Assembly: GCA_021773635.1 (NCBI GenBank)
Contig: JAJFJV010000019.1
Location: 310,001-374,000, forward strand
From: Gammaproteobacteria bacterium
Lineage (GTDB): Bacteria; Pseudomonadota; Gammaproteobacteria; HK1
Length of the DNA stretch: 64,000 nt
Direction: 5' to 3'
A program made the translations under genes and the position numbers. Within the stretch, counting starts at the first letter, position 1; the number at the start of each line of letters is the position of its first letter. The notes under the pieces were generated by a model that was not told where the DNA came from, ran no database searches, and worked only from the letters and a program-made list of their open reading frames with translations. Shown here one piece after another: positions 19,671-31,440 of the stretch.

Positions 19671-19689
19671 CTCCGTTATTCCTCTTTTA

Positions 19690-20469
19690 CTAGCCGTTAA
19701 ACATGAGCGCGGTCAGCACAAAGTCCAGCCCGAGTACCGCAAGGGAGGAATGAACCACCGTACGGGTCGTAGCCCGACTGACGCCCTCCGAGGTAGGCAC
19801 CGTATCGTAGCCTTCAAACACCGCGATCCAGGTCACTGCGACACCGAATACCACGCTCTTGATGACGCCGTTAAGAATGTCATCACTGAGGTCTACCTTG
19901 GTCTGCATCTGTGACCAGAACGCCCCGTCATCCACCCCGAGCAGACCCACGCCAACGAAAAAGCCACCGATCACGCCCAGCGCACTGAACAGGGCCGCCA
20001 GCAGGGGCATGGCCAGAATACCGCCCAATAAACGCGGAGCAACAATGCGGCGCAGCGGATCCACCGCCATCATCTCCATCCCGGCCAGCTGCTCAGTGGC
20101 CTTCATCAGGCCAATTTCCGCGGTCAACGCGGAGCCCGCACGGCCGGCGAACAATAATGCCGAAACCACCGGCCCCAGTTCCCGTACCAGCGACAGGGCA
20201 ACCAGCACCCCAAGGGACTCCTCGGCCCCGAAGTCCACCAGCGTATTGTATCCCTGCAGGCTCAGCACCATACCCACAAAGGTGCCGGCGACTACGATGA
20301 GCAGCAGGGAACGCACCCCCACCGACCACATCTGCACCACCACCAGATGAAAACGCCGGATCAGCTCCGGGAAGCCCAGTAATACCTGAAAAAAGAACAG
20401 GCTACCCCGTCCCAGGCGCTGAAAGGCCTGCAATCCCACTTGGCCGAGCTGTTGCAACAGGTCCATCAC
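19690..20469 (-). CDS. mlaE: Phospholipid ABC transporter permease MlaE
   Basis: 259 residues, five or six membrane helices. Conserved blocks: [88 protein letters not shown], and FKGYD-like [23 protein letters not shown]. Inner-membrane subunit of MlaFEDB. Its start overlaps the mlaF stop by 4 bases. Confidence 0.95.
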   Translation of the reverse strand: MMDLLQQLGQVGLQAFQRLGRGSLFFFQVLLGFPELIRRFHLVVVQMWSVGVRSLLLIVVAGTFVGMVLSLQGYNTLVDFGAEESLGVLVALSLVRELGPVVSALLFAGRAGSALTAEIGLMKATEQLAGMEMMAVDPLRRIVAPRLLGGILAMPLLAALFSALGVIGGFFVGVGLLGVDDGAFWSQMQTKVDLSDDILNGVIKSVVFGVAVTWIAVFEGYDTVPTSEGVSRATTRTVVHSSLAVLGLDFVLTALMFNG

Positions 20470-21308
20470 CGCTCAGCTCCATGCATCAATTCATCGATAA
20501 ATTTTGGTGCCGGATAATCAAAGGAGACAGGCCCATCGGGGAGGCCCTGGACAAACTGCTCTACCCAGGGCGAATCAGTCCCGGATATCTCCTCCGGTGT
20601 GCCATGCCCCACCACCTTGCCGTGACCTATCACATAGACGTAATCAGCGATGGCGAGGGTTTCCCGCACATCGTGGGAAACCACAATACTGGAAAGCCCC
20701 AGGGCATCGTTCAGCTCGCGGATCAGCTTTACCAGCACGCCCATGGAGATAGGGTCCTGACCGGTAAACGGCTCGTCATACATGACCATCTTGGGATCAA
20801 GCACAATGGCCCGCGCCAGCGCAACACGCCGAGCCATGCCACCGGAAAGCTCCCGCGGCAACAGGCCATGAGCGCCACGCAAACCCACCGCCTCCAGCTT
20901 CATCAGCACCAGGTTACGCAACACGCTTTCCGGTAAATCGGTGTGTTCACGTAGCGGGAAGGCAACATTCTCAAAGACCGTGAGATCAGTGAGCAAGGCA
21001 CCGCTCTGGAACAGCATGCCCATGCGTTTGCGCAGCTGGAACAGCTTTTCCCGGGAAAGGCTATGCACCACTTCCCCGTCCACCTCGACGGCTCCCTGGT
21101 CAGGACGAATCTGACCACCAATCAGGCGCAACAAGGTTGTCTTGCCAGTGCCACTGGGGCCCATGATGGCGGTCACCTTGCCACGCGTGATCTCAATATC
21201 CACGCCATCAAAGATGTTGCGCCCGGCACGGGAAAAATGCAGGTCGCGAATGGAAACGAGGGAGTCCCCCGCGCCGCTCCCGGCGTTCACACCGCTATCC
21301 GGTGACAA
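20466..21308 (-). CDS. mlaF: Phospholipid ABC transporter ATP-binding protein MlaF
   Basis: 280 residues. Walker [12 protein letters not shown], signature [15 protein letters not shown], Walker [14 protein letters not shown] and the switch His in VVSHDV are all visible. Drives lipid transport by MlaFEDB. It begins 9 bases after secF ends, so secDF and the mla genes may be one transcription unit. The first 14 residues are low-complexity and the true start may be slightly later. Confidence 0.95.
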   Translation of the reverse strand: MSPDSGVNAGSGAGDSLVSIRDLHFSRAGRNIFDGVDIEITRGKVTAIMGPSGTGKTTLLRLIGGQIRPDQGAVEVDGEVVHSLSREKLFQLRKRMGMLFQSGALLTDLTVFENVAFPLREHTDLPESVLRNLVLMKLEAVGLRGAHGLLPRELSGGMARRVALARAIVLDPKMVMYDEPFTGQDPISMGVLVKLIRELNDALGLSSIVVSHDVRETLAIADYVYVIGHGKVVGHGTPEEISGTDSPWVEQFVQGLPDGPVSFDYPAPKFIDELMHGAER

Positions 21309-21317
21309 ATTTGACCC

Positions 21318-22262
21318 TCAGGGACGGGCATCCGCCGCCTCCCCTTCTTCGTCCTTCTTTACCGGCATCAGGTCGGCCTTGCTGATTCCCAGCGCCAATA
21401 CCGCGGTGCTGGCGACATAGATCGAGGAGTAGGTGCCGATGACCACCCCGGCAATCAATGCCGTGGCGAAACCATGAATCAACTCACCACCGAGAAAGAA
21501 CAGCGCCAGCAGCACCAGCAAGGTGGTCAGGGACGTGGTCAGGGTCCGGGTCAGGGTCTGGTTGAGGGAGACATTAATGATTTCTACCGCCTCACCCTTG
21601 CGCAGCTTGCGGAAGTTCTCCCGAATACGGTCGTAGACCACGATGGTATCGTTGAGCGAATAGCCAATCACCGCCAGCACTGCCGCGAGTACCGTCAGGT
21701 CGAAATCGAGGCCCAGAATCGAAAACAGGCCCAGGGTCAGAATGACGTCATGGGTCAGGGCGGCTACCGCGCCCAGGGCAAAGCGATATTCAAAACGCAG
21801 GCCCACATAGACGAGGATCCCGAACAGGGCGATGAGCATCGCCAAGCCGCCATCCTCGGTGAGTTCCTCCCCCACCTGCGGCCCGACAAACTCCACCCGG
21901 CGCAGGTTCAATTCTTCCTCGCTCCCGGCTTCCAGCCCACGGACCACGCGGCTGCTCAGCTCTGCCTTGCTCAAGCCCTCACGCGGGGCAATACGTATCA
22001 GCACCTCGCGAGTTGAGCCAAAATGCTGCACCACCGCCCCGGGAAAACCATCATCCTGCAGGGCCTTGCGGATCCCCGCCAGCTCCACTGATTCCGGATA
22101 ACCCAGTTCAATCAGGGTACCGCCGGTAAAATCGATGCCGAGACTCAAACCGCGCACCCCCAGGGCACCCAAAGAGAGCAGCAGCAAGGCGCCGGAAAAT
22201 ATCAACGCAAAACGCCGACGGCCCATGAAATCGAAGTGGGGGAGCTTGGCTAATAAACGCAT
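21318..22262 (-). CDS. secF: Protein translocase subunit SecF
   Basis: 314 residues, six membrane helices. LSLGIDFTGGTLIELGY is the SecF periplasmic-edge motif. The RND-like core shows GLRFEYRFALGAVAALTHDVILTLGLFSILGLDFDLTVLAAVLAVIGYSLNDTIVVYDRIREN. Works with SecD to pull exported proteins through SecYEG using the proton gradient. Separated from secD by a 44-bp gap. Confidence 0.96.
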   Translation of the reverse strand: MRLLAKLPHFDFMGRRRFALIFSGALLLLSLGALGVRGLSLGIDFTGGTLIELGYPESVELAGIRKALQDDGFPGAVVQHFGSTREVLIRIAPREGLSKAELSSRVVRGLEAGSEEELNLRRVEFVGPQVGEELTEDGGLAMLIALFGILVYVGLRFEYRFALGAVAALTHDVILTLGLFSILGLDFDLTVLAAVLAVIGYSLNDTIVVYDRIRENFRKLRKGEAVEIINVSLNQTLTRTLTTSLTTLLVLLALFFLGGELIHGFATALIAGVVIGTYSSIYVASTAVLALGISKADLMPVKKDEEGEAADARP

Positions 22263-22306
22263 ATTCCGTTCTCTTGGTTGTTTCCGGTGCTAAACCCGGG
22301 GCAGGG

Positions 22307-24166
22307 CTATAAGGTAAGCGCCCTTGCCTGCTTGCCGCCGTAGATCAGATTAATCACCGCACGCGTACCCATCAGGGCGGTGAACATGGAGGTCAGGATG
22401 CCGATAGACAGGGTGATGGCAAATCCCTTCACTGGCCCGGTACCAAAACCAAACAACACCACCGCCGCTATAAGGGTGGTGATATTGGCATCGGCAATGG
22501 TCGACAAAGCCTTTTCATAACCCGCATGGATACTCGCCTGGGGTGAATTGCCGTTGGCTAGCTCCTCGCGTATGCGCTCAAAGATCAGTACGTTGGCATC
22601 CACCGCCATACCCACGGTGAGCACGATGCCGGCGATACCGGGCAGGGTCAGGGTTGCCTGCAACATGGACAGCACCGCGACGATCATCACCAGATTCACC
22701 GCCAGCGCCAGATTGGCCACCAGGCCAAAACCCCGGTAGTAGAGCGCCATAAAGGCCAGTACCAGGCAGAAGCCAATAATGACCGATCGGAAGCCCTGAT
22801 CGATATTGTCCTGGCCAAGGCTCGGGCCGATAGTGCGTTCCTCGATAATCTCGATGGGGGCCGCCAGGGCGCCGGCACGCAATAACAGGGCAAGGTCACG
22901 TGCCTCGGTGGAACTGTCGAGGCCGGATATCTGGAAACGCTTGCCGAGGCGATCCCGGATCACCGCAACATTGATGACCTCCGCGATAACCCGCTTCTGG
23001 CGTACCGGCTTGCCATTGACCCGGCGGGTCTCGGTCTTGTTCTCGATGAACACCACGCCCATGCTCTTGCCGATGGCATTTTTGGTGCGATTGGAGAAGA
23101 TGCGTGCACCCTTGCTATCCAGGGTAATGAAGACCGCCGGCGTACCCGTCTGCTGCTCAAAACCCGAAGCCGCGTCGGTAATGTAATCACCAGTCAACAT
23201 CACCTGCTTCTTGAGCAGGATGGGCCGGCCGTTACGCTCCCGGAAAAGCTTGGCGCCGGGTGGAACCCGTCCACTCTGCGCGGACTGGGCATCGTGGTCT
23301 TCATCCACCATGCGAAATTCCAGCGTCGCGGTGGCACCAATGATCTCCTTGGCACGTACCGTGTCCTGCACCCCGGGCAGCTGCACCACGATACGGTTCC
23401 GGCCCTGCTGCTGAATCACCGGCTCGGCCACCCCCAGTTCGTTCACCCGGTTGCGCAGCGTGGTGATGTTCTGCTGCAGGGCAAAACGGCGAACCTCCTC
23501 TACCGCAGTGGGATTGAGGTAGGCACGCAGACGAAATTCCGCACCGTCGTCCTGTGACTCGAATAGCAGATCGGGATATTCCCGCTGAGCCAGGCTCCTG
23601 GCCTGATCGCGGACCGCCGCACTGCGGAAACTCAACTTGATGCCACTGCCGCGCTGCAGGGAAATGGATTTGTAGCGCAGCTTTTCGGAGCGCATCAGGG
23701 TACGCAGGTCACCGGTATAACGTTCCTCCGCCTGACTCACCGCCGCTGCCATATCCACTTCCATAAGAAAGTGCACGCCGCCACGCAGATCGAGCCCGAG
23801 ATACATGGGCAGGGTGCCCAGTTGTGCGAGCCAGGCGGGCATGGCCGGTGCCAGGTTAAGCGCCACCACGTAATCACTGCCTAACTGCTCACGCAGCAGA
23901 TCCGCTGCCTGTAACTGGATTTCGGTATCGGAAAAACGCAGCAGCAAACGATTCTCACGCTGCTCCGTAGCCTTGGCCGTAATCTCCGAGGCGCCGAGGA
24001 TCTCGGTCAGCCGGGTTTGCAGATCCGCCTCTACCGGTGCACCCCGGGAGAGTGAGACCTGCACCGCCGGGTCTTCCCCGAATACATTGGGGAGGGCGAA
24101 CAGGGCACCCACCAGCAGCACCCCGAGGATGAGCAAATTCTTCCACAATGGATATTGATTCAGCAT
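22307..24166 (-). CDS. secD: Protein translocase subunit SecD
   Basis: 619 residues. LGLDLRGGVHFLMEVDM near residue 120 is the SecD motif. The periplasmic P1 head domain is followed by the RND core with GIAGIVLTVGMAVDANVLIFERIREEL and a final FAITLSIGILTSMFTALMGTRAVINLIYG. Usual length and order (yajC-secD-secF). Confidence 0.97.
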   Translation of the reverse strand: MLNQYPLWKNLLILGVLLVGALFALPNVFGEDPAVQVSLSRGAPVEADLQTRLTEILGASEITAKATEQRENRLLLRFSDTEIQLQAADLLREQLGSDYVVALNLAPAMPAWLAQLGTLPMYLGLDLRGGVHFLMEVDMAAAVSQAEERYTGDLRTLMRSEKLRYKSISLQRGSGIKLSFRSAAVRDQARSLAQREYPDLLFESQDDGAEFRLRAYLNPTAVEEVRRFALQQNITTLRNRVNELGVAEPVIQQQGRNRIVVQLPGVQDTVRAKEIIGATATLEFRMVDEDHDAQSAQSGRVPPGAKLFRERNGRPILLKKQVMLTGDYITDAASGFEQQTGTPAVFITLDSKGARIFSNRTKNAIGKSMGVVFIENKTETRRVNGKPVRQKRVIAEVINVAVIRDRLGKRFQISGLDSSTEARDLALLLRAGALAAPIEIIEERTIGPSLGQDNIDQGFRSVIIGFCLVLAFMALYYRGFGLVANLALAVNLVMIVAVLSMLQATLTLPGIAGIVLTVGMAVDANVLIFERIREELANGNSPQASIHAGYEKALSTIADANITTLIAAVVLFGFGTGPVKGFAITLSIGILTSMFTALMGTRAVINLIYGGKQARALTL

Positions 24167-24206
24167 GAGCTTCCCTGCATGGGGAGAGTGTTAGAAGGGA
24201 ATGGCC

Positions 24207-24542
24207 TCACGAGGCCAGGGATTTAATGGTGCCCTTGGGCATCAAGGTACTCACCGCCTGACGCTGTACCTTGACCTCCATCCCCTTGGCAAGTTCCAGG
24301 GTGACAAAGTTGTCATCCACGCCAATGATGCGTCCCAGCAGCCCGCCATTGGTAACCACCTCGTCACCCTTGCTGAGGCCCGCCGCCATCTGTTTGTGTT
24401 CCTTGGCCCGCTTCTGCTGCGGCCGGATGAGGATGAAATAGAACACCACAAAAAGGATAACGAGGAATACCAGGTCCCCCATTCCGGGGCCCGCCGGGCC
24501 TCCACCTGTCTGTGCATAAGCATTGGCGATAAAAAAGTCCAT
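24207..24542 (-). CDS. yajC: Sec accessory membrane protein YajC
   Basis: 111 residues. A single membrane segment (GDLVFLVILFVVFYFILIRPQQKRAKEHKQM) and a C-terminal soluble part GDEVVTNGGLLGRIIGVDDNFVTLELAKGMEVKVQRQAVSTLMPKG. YajC joins the SecDF subcomplex. Located between tgt and secD, its conserved position. Confidence 0.96.
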   Translation of the reverse strand: MDFFIANAYAQTGGGPAGPGMGDLVFLVILFVVFYFILIRPQQKRAKEHKQMAAGLSKGDEVVTNGGLLGRIIGVDDNFVTLELAKGMEVKVQRQAVSTLMPKGTIKSLAS

Positions 24543-24625
24543 AAAAGCTTCCCGTGAGGATATCGATCAAAGGGCGGGAGTATACATGGGAAGCCGGAAA
24601 ACTGTCTTCCGCGGGAGGGTCGGTT

Positions 24626-26766
<2,141 letters not shown>

Positions 26767-26865
26767 GGGGCGCGGATGGTAGCAGATGAACCGCCGCACA
26801 CAAGATGACGGGCTGGCAAAGGGGGTTGCCGCAGCAGGGGGATTACTGAATACTAGCGCCGCTTA

Positions 26866-26952
26866 GCCGGGGTGGCGGAACTGGTAGACGCGCCAGATTC
26901 AAAATCTGGTATCCGTGAGGGTGTGCGAGTTCGAGTCTCGCTCCCGGCACCA
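26866..26952 (+). tRNA. tRNA-Leu, anticodon CAA, with encoded CCA
   Basis: 87 nt with a 7-bp acceptor stem (GCCGGGG pairing with the strand before ACCA), a D-arm starting TGGCGGAACTGGTAGACGC, an anticodon stem CCAGATT/AATCTGG around CAA, a long type-II variable arm and the T-arm GTTCGAGTC. The 3' end forms the first 14 bases of the island attachment repeat. Confidence 0.95.
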
Positions 26953-26962
26953 AGCATGCTTT
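26939..26962 (+). repeat. attL: left attachment repeat of the genomic island
   Basis: 24 bases running from the T-arm/acceptor end of tRNA-Leu (CTCCCGGCACCA) into AAGCATGCTTT recur exactly at 51568-51591. Weaker similarity continues for about 40 bases past both copies. A tyrosine integrase gene starts 157 bases downstream, as expected for islands in tRNA genes. Confidence 0.9.
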
Positions 26963-27054
26963 CTAGCATGTCCTGTAACATCCGCAACATCCATTACAAA
27001 CAACCACTTATAGCAATTCCGGAAGACTCCGAGCGCTAACGGACGTTATTGCAT

Positions 27055-27118
27055 GCGGGGGTATCTTGGGGGTATATTTGGGGGTACAAGGTAGCCGCCT
27101 CCCCAAAAGGTACCCCCA
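27055..27118 (+). promoter_or_regulatory. Integrase arm-type repeats at the left end
   Basis: GGGGGTA recurs in direct orientation at 27055-27063, 27067-27074 and 27079-27086 and inverted (TACCCCCA) at 27111-27118, immediately before the integrase ATG. The same repeat occurs near the right end (51463-51503). Such repeated arm sites are where the N-terminal domain of tyrosine integrases binds. They could also let the integrase regulate its own gene. Confidence 0.65.
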
Positions 27119-28318
27119 ATGCTTACCGCCTCTCAGGTAAAGACAGCCAAGCCAAGGGAAAAACCCTACAAACTAGCCGACGGGGGCGGTATGTTCCTGC
27201 TGGTGAACCCCAATGGCACCAAGTACTGGCGACTTAAATACCGCGTACATGGTAAGGAGAAAATGCTAGCGCTAGGGGTATATCCCAAGGTCACTCTGGC
27301 AGAGGCCCGTGGCAAGCGAGAGACAGCGCGTAAACAGCTAAAAGATGGCCTCGATCCCATGGCCGAGAAGCAGGAAGCTCAGCGCCAATCCCTACTACAG
27401 TCTGAAGACTCCTTCAAAGCACTTGCCCACGAATGGCATGAAATGAAGCGGGATATGTGGAGCCCCAAGCATGCGGCACGGGTGCTGGTGCTGCTAGAGA
27501 ACGACATATTCCCCGACTTGGGGCACCGGCCTATTAAGGAAATATCCCCCCCTGAGCTACTCGCCACGCTACGCAAGGTGGAGAAACGTGGCGCACTGGT
27601 GCTGCTTTCCAAGGTACGGGGGTATTGCGTGGTTATCTATAGCTTTGCCATTGCGAGCGGACGGGCAGAGCACAATATTGCCATGGAGTTACAGGGCGTT
27701 CTTAAGAGCCCAAAGGGGAAGCATTATCCGGCGCTAAAGCAGAGTGAACTACCCGACTTCCTGCGCGCTGTAACTGCCTATGGTGGAGAGCCTACTACCC
27801 GCCTGGGACTTCGGTTTCTCATTCTCACGCTGGTACGTACAGGCGAGCTTCGTCATGCCCGCTGGGACGAGATCGACGGTAAAGAGTGGCACTTACCGGC
27901 TGAGCGCATGAAGACAAAAGTTCCACACGTTGTACCCCTGTCCCGCCAAGCCCTGAGCATTCTGGAGGAGCTTCGCCCCTTAACTGGCCGGAGTGAACTT
28001 CTGTTCCCCGGCCGGGTGAGCCTAGCAAAGCCCATTAGCGAAAATACTCTGCTGTACGCCATTCACCGTATGGGCTACCAAGGGCGCGCTACCGGCCACG
28101 GGTTCCGCGCTACCGGCTCCACTATCCTCAACGAAATGGGCTTTAACCCTGACGCCATTGAGCGCCAGCTAGCCCATGCTGAGAAGAACAAGATCCGGGC
28201 AGCGTATAACCGGGCAGAGTACCTGCCCGAGCGGCAGAAGATGATGCAAGTGTGGGCAGACCTCATAGACGCACAGGAAGCTGGGGTCAAGGTAGTTCCT
28301 ATTCACCAACAGAGTTAA
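27119..28318 (+). CDS. Tyrosine integrase of the P4/phage-island type
   Basis: 399 residues. The N-terminal DUF4102-like arm-binding domain (MLTASQVKTAKPREKPYKLADGGGMFLLVNPNGTKYWRLKYRVHGKEKMLALGVYPKVTLAEAR) is followed by a core-binding domain and the catalytic domain. Catalytic residues can be seen: Arg in TLVRTGELRHARWDEID, His-x-x-Arg in ATGHGFRATG, His in RQLAHAEKN and the Tyr in RAAYNRAEYL. It should insert and excise the island at tRNA-Leu. The gene appears intact. Confidence 0.95.
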   Translation: MLTASQVKTAKPREKPYKLADGGGMFLLVNPNGTKYWRLKYRVHGKEKMLALGVYPKVTLAEARGKRETARKQLKDGLDPMAEKQEAQRQSLLQSEDSFKALAHEWHEMKRDMWSPKHAARVLVLLENDIFPDLGHRPIKEISPPELLATLRKVEKRGALVLLSKVRGYCVVIYSFAIASGRAEHNIAMELQGVLKSPKGKHYPALKQSELPDFLRAVTAYGGEPTTRLGLRFLILTLVRTGELRHARWDEIDGKEWHLPAERMKTKVPHVVPLSRQALSILEELRPLTGRSELLFPGRVSLAKPISENTLLYAIHRMGYQGRATGHGFRATGSTILNEMGFNPDAIERQLAHAEKNKIRAAYNRAEYLPERQKMMQVWADLIDAQEAGVKVVPIHQQS

Positions 28319-28320
28319 CC

Positions 28321-29265
28321 ATGGCCAAAAACAACCCTACCAAAGACTCGTCTCAGCAACTGACGACACCGGCAGACGGCGACAATCCGAACCCTTCCAA
28401 CTCGCCGGATCGGTTCATCGCCTATCCCAAGGCATACAAGCTACTGGCCGACCGAATTATTGATGTAACACCGGGGGAATTGGCTGCCTGGATATGGGCG
28501 GAGCCGGAAAATGGTGGTCTAGCGGCTTATTTGAATGTGGATGAGTCGGACTCTCCACCAAGGTTTTACTATGACCTCGGTAGAGAATCCGGCCACAACT
28601 ATCTATTACCACTCATGTCCTGCTGGTTCCTGGAAAAAGACATTGCCAACTTCGAGCCTATCGACCGTTACATCACAGGAGAAGCATTGATCGAGCGCTG
28701 GAGCAAACGGCTTGCTCACGATGTAGAAGGCTTTATTCAATTAAGGATTTCCAAGGGTCGGCTTCAGGACCTTCATCCGATCTGCGGGGGAATAACGGGA
28801 GCTTTACCCAATGACAATACCCACCCACCACTCGAAGAAGCGCTATTCCTGATATCGGAAGTGGAAGTAGTGGAGAGAAAAGACCTTTCCCCAAAAGAAC
28901 CTGCCAAGGCTCCCGAGCAAGTCACTTCTGAAAGCACCGAACAAACCACCCCAGAGAGGCAGCACGCCAACCCTCTAATGTGGGGGCAAGCACCACCGCC
29001 TAAGCCACCAGTTCTCCCAAATCTTCCCAAAACAAATCTAGATGGCTGGGCCAAGGCCATTGATGCTATGGCGCGGCACTTTCTGAGTGAATACAAACGG
29101 CAGCCGAACGAAACAGAAGCATGGCAGCAGCTATTAACTAACCCTCCAGCGAGTTATGCGATCACTTTCAAAGAAGGAAAATCTATTGAAATGCCCGGCG
29201 AGCCCCTTTTGACCCGAGATTCATTCAATTTACGCTGGAATCGGTACACAAAGATGCCCCCCTAG
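28321..29265 (+). CDS. Hypothetical island protein following the integrase
   Basis: 314 residues from the ATG at 28321, two bases after the integrase stop. No domain is recognised with confidence. Residues 25-170 are folded-looking with aromatic-rich segments (ITPGELAAWIWAEPENGG, YLLPLMSCWFLEKDI). Residues 185-235 are a Pro/Glu/Thr-rich linker. The C-terminus (about 240-314) looks like a short compact domain (GWAKAIDAMARHFLSEYKRQPNETEAWQQLL). Similar genes often follow integrases of P4-like islands in gammaproteobacteria. Confidence 0.75.
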   Translation: MAKNNPTKDSSQQLTTPADGDNPNPSNSPDRFIAYPKAYKLLADRIIDVTPGELAAWIWAEPENGGLAAYLNVDESDSPPRFYYDLGRESGHNYLLPLMSCWFLEKDIANFEPIDRYITGEALIERWSKRLAHDVEGFIQLRISKGRLQDLHPICGGITGALPNDNTHPPLEEALFLISEVEVVERKDLSPKEPAKAPEQVTSESTEQTTPERQHANPLMWGQAPPPKPPVLPNLPKTNLDGWAKAIDAMARHFLSEYKRQPNETEAWQQLLTNPPASYAITFKEGKSIEMPGEPLLTRDSFNLRWNRYTKMPP

Positions 29266-29424
29266 ATAACTCAGTTAGCCCCATTTATTTAGGCCAACTA
29301 ACGCCAAGCTCCCCCAATGGCCATCAATCACCGACAATGGCCGACACAAAACATGCCCCCCTGAATTAGCTGGTTTAATTCTCAGTACCCGGCCCTTAGC
29401 GGCCGTTATTAAAAGGTGCTGAGC

Positions 29425-29649
29425 ATGAAGAGATTGCTCCGACTGCCCGAGGTGCGGAGACTCACAGGACGTGGGACTTCCTCAATATACCTCGGCATGA
29501 AAAATCATACGTTTCCTGCGAGCGTGGCTATAGGGGAGCGTGCTGTAGCTTGGGACGCTGACTTGATAGAAGCGTGGGTGGCCAAGCGTATTGCTGAGAG
29601 CGAGGGGCGTGTGCCTAAGCCCGTTGCGATACCGAGGGCAGCCCCATGA
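29425..29649 (+). CDS. AlpA-family excisionase/regulator
   Basis: 74 residues from ATG 29425 (an ATG at 29416 is also in frame). MKRLLRLPEVRRLTGRGTSSIYLGMKNHTFPASVAIGERAVAWDADLIEAWVAKRI is the AlpA winged helix-turn-helix pattern: a MerR-like recognition helix and the W-x-x-x-I-x-x-W block. AlpA proteins turn on integrase genes and aid excision of P4-like elements. Its stop overlaps the next small gene by 4 bases. Confidence 0.9.
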   Translation: MKRLLRLPEVRRLTGRGTSSIYLGMKNHTFPASVAIGERAVAWDADLIEAWVAKRIAESEGRVPKPVAIPRAAP

Positions 29650-29783
29650 AAAGACAAACCCCGCTGGCGGGCGGGGTTCGCAAGGGGCCCTATCAAACGT
29701 ACGACGGACTGCATAGTACCGCTCTCGATTTAGCCGATATAGTGGCTTGGCGGGCCTTTTCCCTCAAGCGCCTGGAGCCATAG
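29646..29783 (+). CDS. Small hypothetical protein, 45 residues
   Basis: Starts at the ATG overlapping the AlpA stop (ATGA) and ends 3 bases before the next ATG, so it sits tightly inside an alpA operon. Sequence begins MKRQTPLAGGVRKGPYQTYDG and ends FSLKRLEP. No family recognised. The overlap and spacing are the main support for it being translated. Confidence 0.6.
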   Translation: MKRQTPLAGGVRKGPYQTYDGLHSTALDLADIVAWRAFSLKRLEP

Positions 29784-29786
29784 AGA

Positions 29787-30248
29787 ATGGCCCGGAAGAA
29801 AAAATACACGAACGCCAAGGATAAACGCGAACCAGGGCAATTCGTCACCCTCGCGGGGATGGTCCTTCAAAGTTACGGGTTCAGCCATTTAAACGCCTAT
29901 GCACTCAAACTTCTGATGGACTTAGTTGCCCAATACAACGGAAAAAATAATGGAGATCTGACTATGGCGTTTTCCATTATGCAGAAACGCGGCTGGAAAT
30001 CGGAGGCCACACTAAACAAGTACAAACGGGAGTTGCTCGAAACAGGCTGGATCATTTGTACCCGCCAAGGCGGAAAGAACCTAACGAGCCTGTACGCGGT
30101 TACCTTCTTCTCCATAGATGAATGCAAGGGGAAATTGGATGTCTCACCGACTTTTAGGCCACCATCGAACTGGCGAGAACATGAACCGCCTAGATTGGCT
30201 GTAAAAATTAGATCGCCTACTACAATTCCCGTAGTAACACCCCAGTGA
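29787..30248 (+). CDS. Replication-type winged-helix island protein
   Basis: 153 residues. The central region (FVTLAGMVLQSYGFSHLNAYALKLLMDLVAQYNGKNNGDLTMAFSIMQKRGWKSEATLNKYKRELLETGWIICTRQGG) has the winged-helix style of phage and plasmid replication or control proteins. This is inferred from pattern, not from a confident family match. The first of four inverted repeats lies in its 3' end and the rest just downstream, which fits a protein that binds near its own gene. Confidence 0.7.
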   Translation: MARKKKYTNAKDKREPGQFVTLAGMVLQSYGFSHLNAYALKLLMDLVAQYNGKNNGDLTMAFSIMQKRGWKSEATLNKYKRELLETGWIICTRQGGKNLTSLYAVTFFSIDECKGKLDVSPTFRPPSNWREHEPPRLAVKIRSPTTIPVVTPQ

Positions 30249-30356
30249 CTACGACAGGATATATAGTAACCCGTCACCAAATACCGGTTAGTTACTACGG
30301 AATATGTAGTAGTCAGCCCCTTTTTGGCTCCTTCGTTACTACAGAATCTGTAGTGC
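30217..30356. repeat. Iteron-like inverted repeats downstream of the winged-helix gene
   Basis: Three clear 22-bp copies: 30217-30238 (inverted), 30291-30312 and 30335-30356. In one orientation they read GTTACTAC-(G/A)(G)GAAT-x-x-GTAGT. Each is itself an inverted repeat of ACTAC/GTAGT. A degenerate fourth copy lies at about 30246-30270. Spacing is irregular. They could be replication iterons or operators. Confidence 0.65.
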
Positions 30357-30479
30357 TCTATAGATCTACCAGGGGGTAGGGGGAGAAACAATGGCAGTAA
30401 ACGGTACCGCTGGTATTAACAGACAGTCCAAGACGAATGGCACCTTGGCTAATGATTTCGAGTAAAACAGGGCAAGCAC

Positions 30480-30656
30480 ATGGGCGGCAGAGGTTCCGGC
30501 ACTTGGTATCGATGGGATAAGAAAACCACTTGTGAAGAAGTGAAGCGGGTGGATATTCGTTATCTGCAAAAACAGGGTTATCTCAAGACCGCCAGATTCG
30601 GCACGTTGTCCTGGTCACCACGCAACGCAAGTCGTTGCGAGGGGCACGGGAATTAG
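30480..30656 (+). pseudogene. Truncated phage/plasmid hypothetical protein (MGGRGSG family)
   Basis: 58 codons beginning MGGRGSGTWYRWDKKTTCEE, the typical start of a longer protein common on phages and plasmids. It runs to TARFGTLSWSP and then diverges into an unrelated tail with an early stop. The rest of the gene is missing, so this is read as a broken remnant at a junction. Between 30257 and 30479 no other gene is convincing. Confidence 0.55.
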
Positions 30657-30695
30657 ACGTATCTGGTGGAATCCGTGACTGTGGTACCGATCAGC

Positions 30696-31440
30696 CTATG
30701 GGTCCTCCTCGTTACCATCATCGCCGTCTAACCCGTCTTCGTCATAGCTCCTAGTCCGCATTTCCATTTCGGTCTCGGCGCAGCGCTGCTCTGACGCGAT
30801 CATGAGGTCGAGTTCTTCGATGTGTCTTTCGGCGAACGCTTTGACCACCGGCCGTTCGTCTGCCAGCCCCTCTATCAATGCCCCTTTCACGATCTTGCTG
30901 CGCCAGGCCGACGGGATGGCCTCTGCCCCGTAATAAGCACCGGCCAGCTGGCCATAGATGGCTCCCGTCGTATCCGCATCATCCCCAAGATTGACGGCCA
31001 TCAGCGCGCCTTCCTCGAAGGAATCGCTATTGCTAAAGGCCCAGAGTGCCGCCTCCAGGGCCTTTACCACGTAGCCCGTACCACGGATTTCCGGCGGATG
31101 GCGGTCTTTGAAGGAACCTGCGGCGATTTCATCGATACGCGGTGTGAGTGGGCTCGTGGACCAGAGATCCGCAACCGGCGTGTAGCGGGGTGCGAGGCGC
31201 ATCAGTGAGCCATTACCACCATAGCGGGGATGGGTTTCCCCCGCGAACGGCTCGCCTCTTAGCTCAAATTTGAGAAGCGCAGCACTGATCGTATTGCCAA
31301 TATCAAAGCAGCTGCCGGTGCTGCTCAGATAGCCCTCGCGATTCCAGCGCAGATAGCGCTCCATCTGGTCTTTGGCATTGAATCCCCGCTTTTCAACCAG
31401 GCTTTCCGCCAGCCGCCAGCTTTTGCCAGAATCCTCATGG
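30696..31440 (-). pseudogene. ADP-ribosylglycohydrolase, N-terminus missing
   Basis: About 222-247 residues from the C-terminal two-thirds of the family. [25 protein letters not shown] and [31 protein letters not shown] contain the substrate loop and the D-D-x-D-T metal-binding motif. The first metal-binding motif (near the N-terminus of complete proteins) is absent: upstream, the frame ([24 protein letters not shown]) runs directly into the end of an unrelated fragment. The native protein removes ADP-ribose from targets. This copy is probably inactive. Confidence 0.75.
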
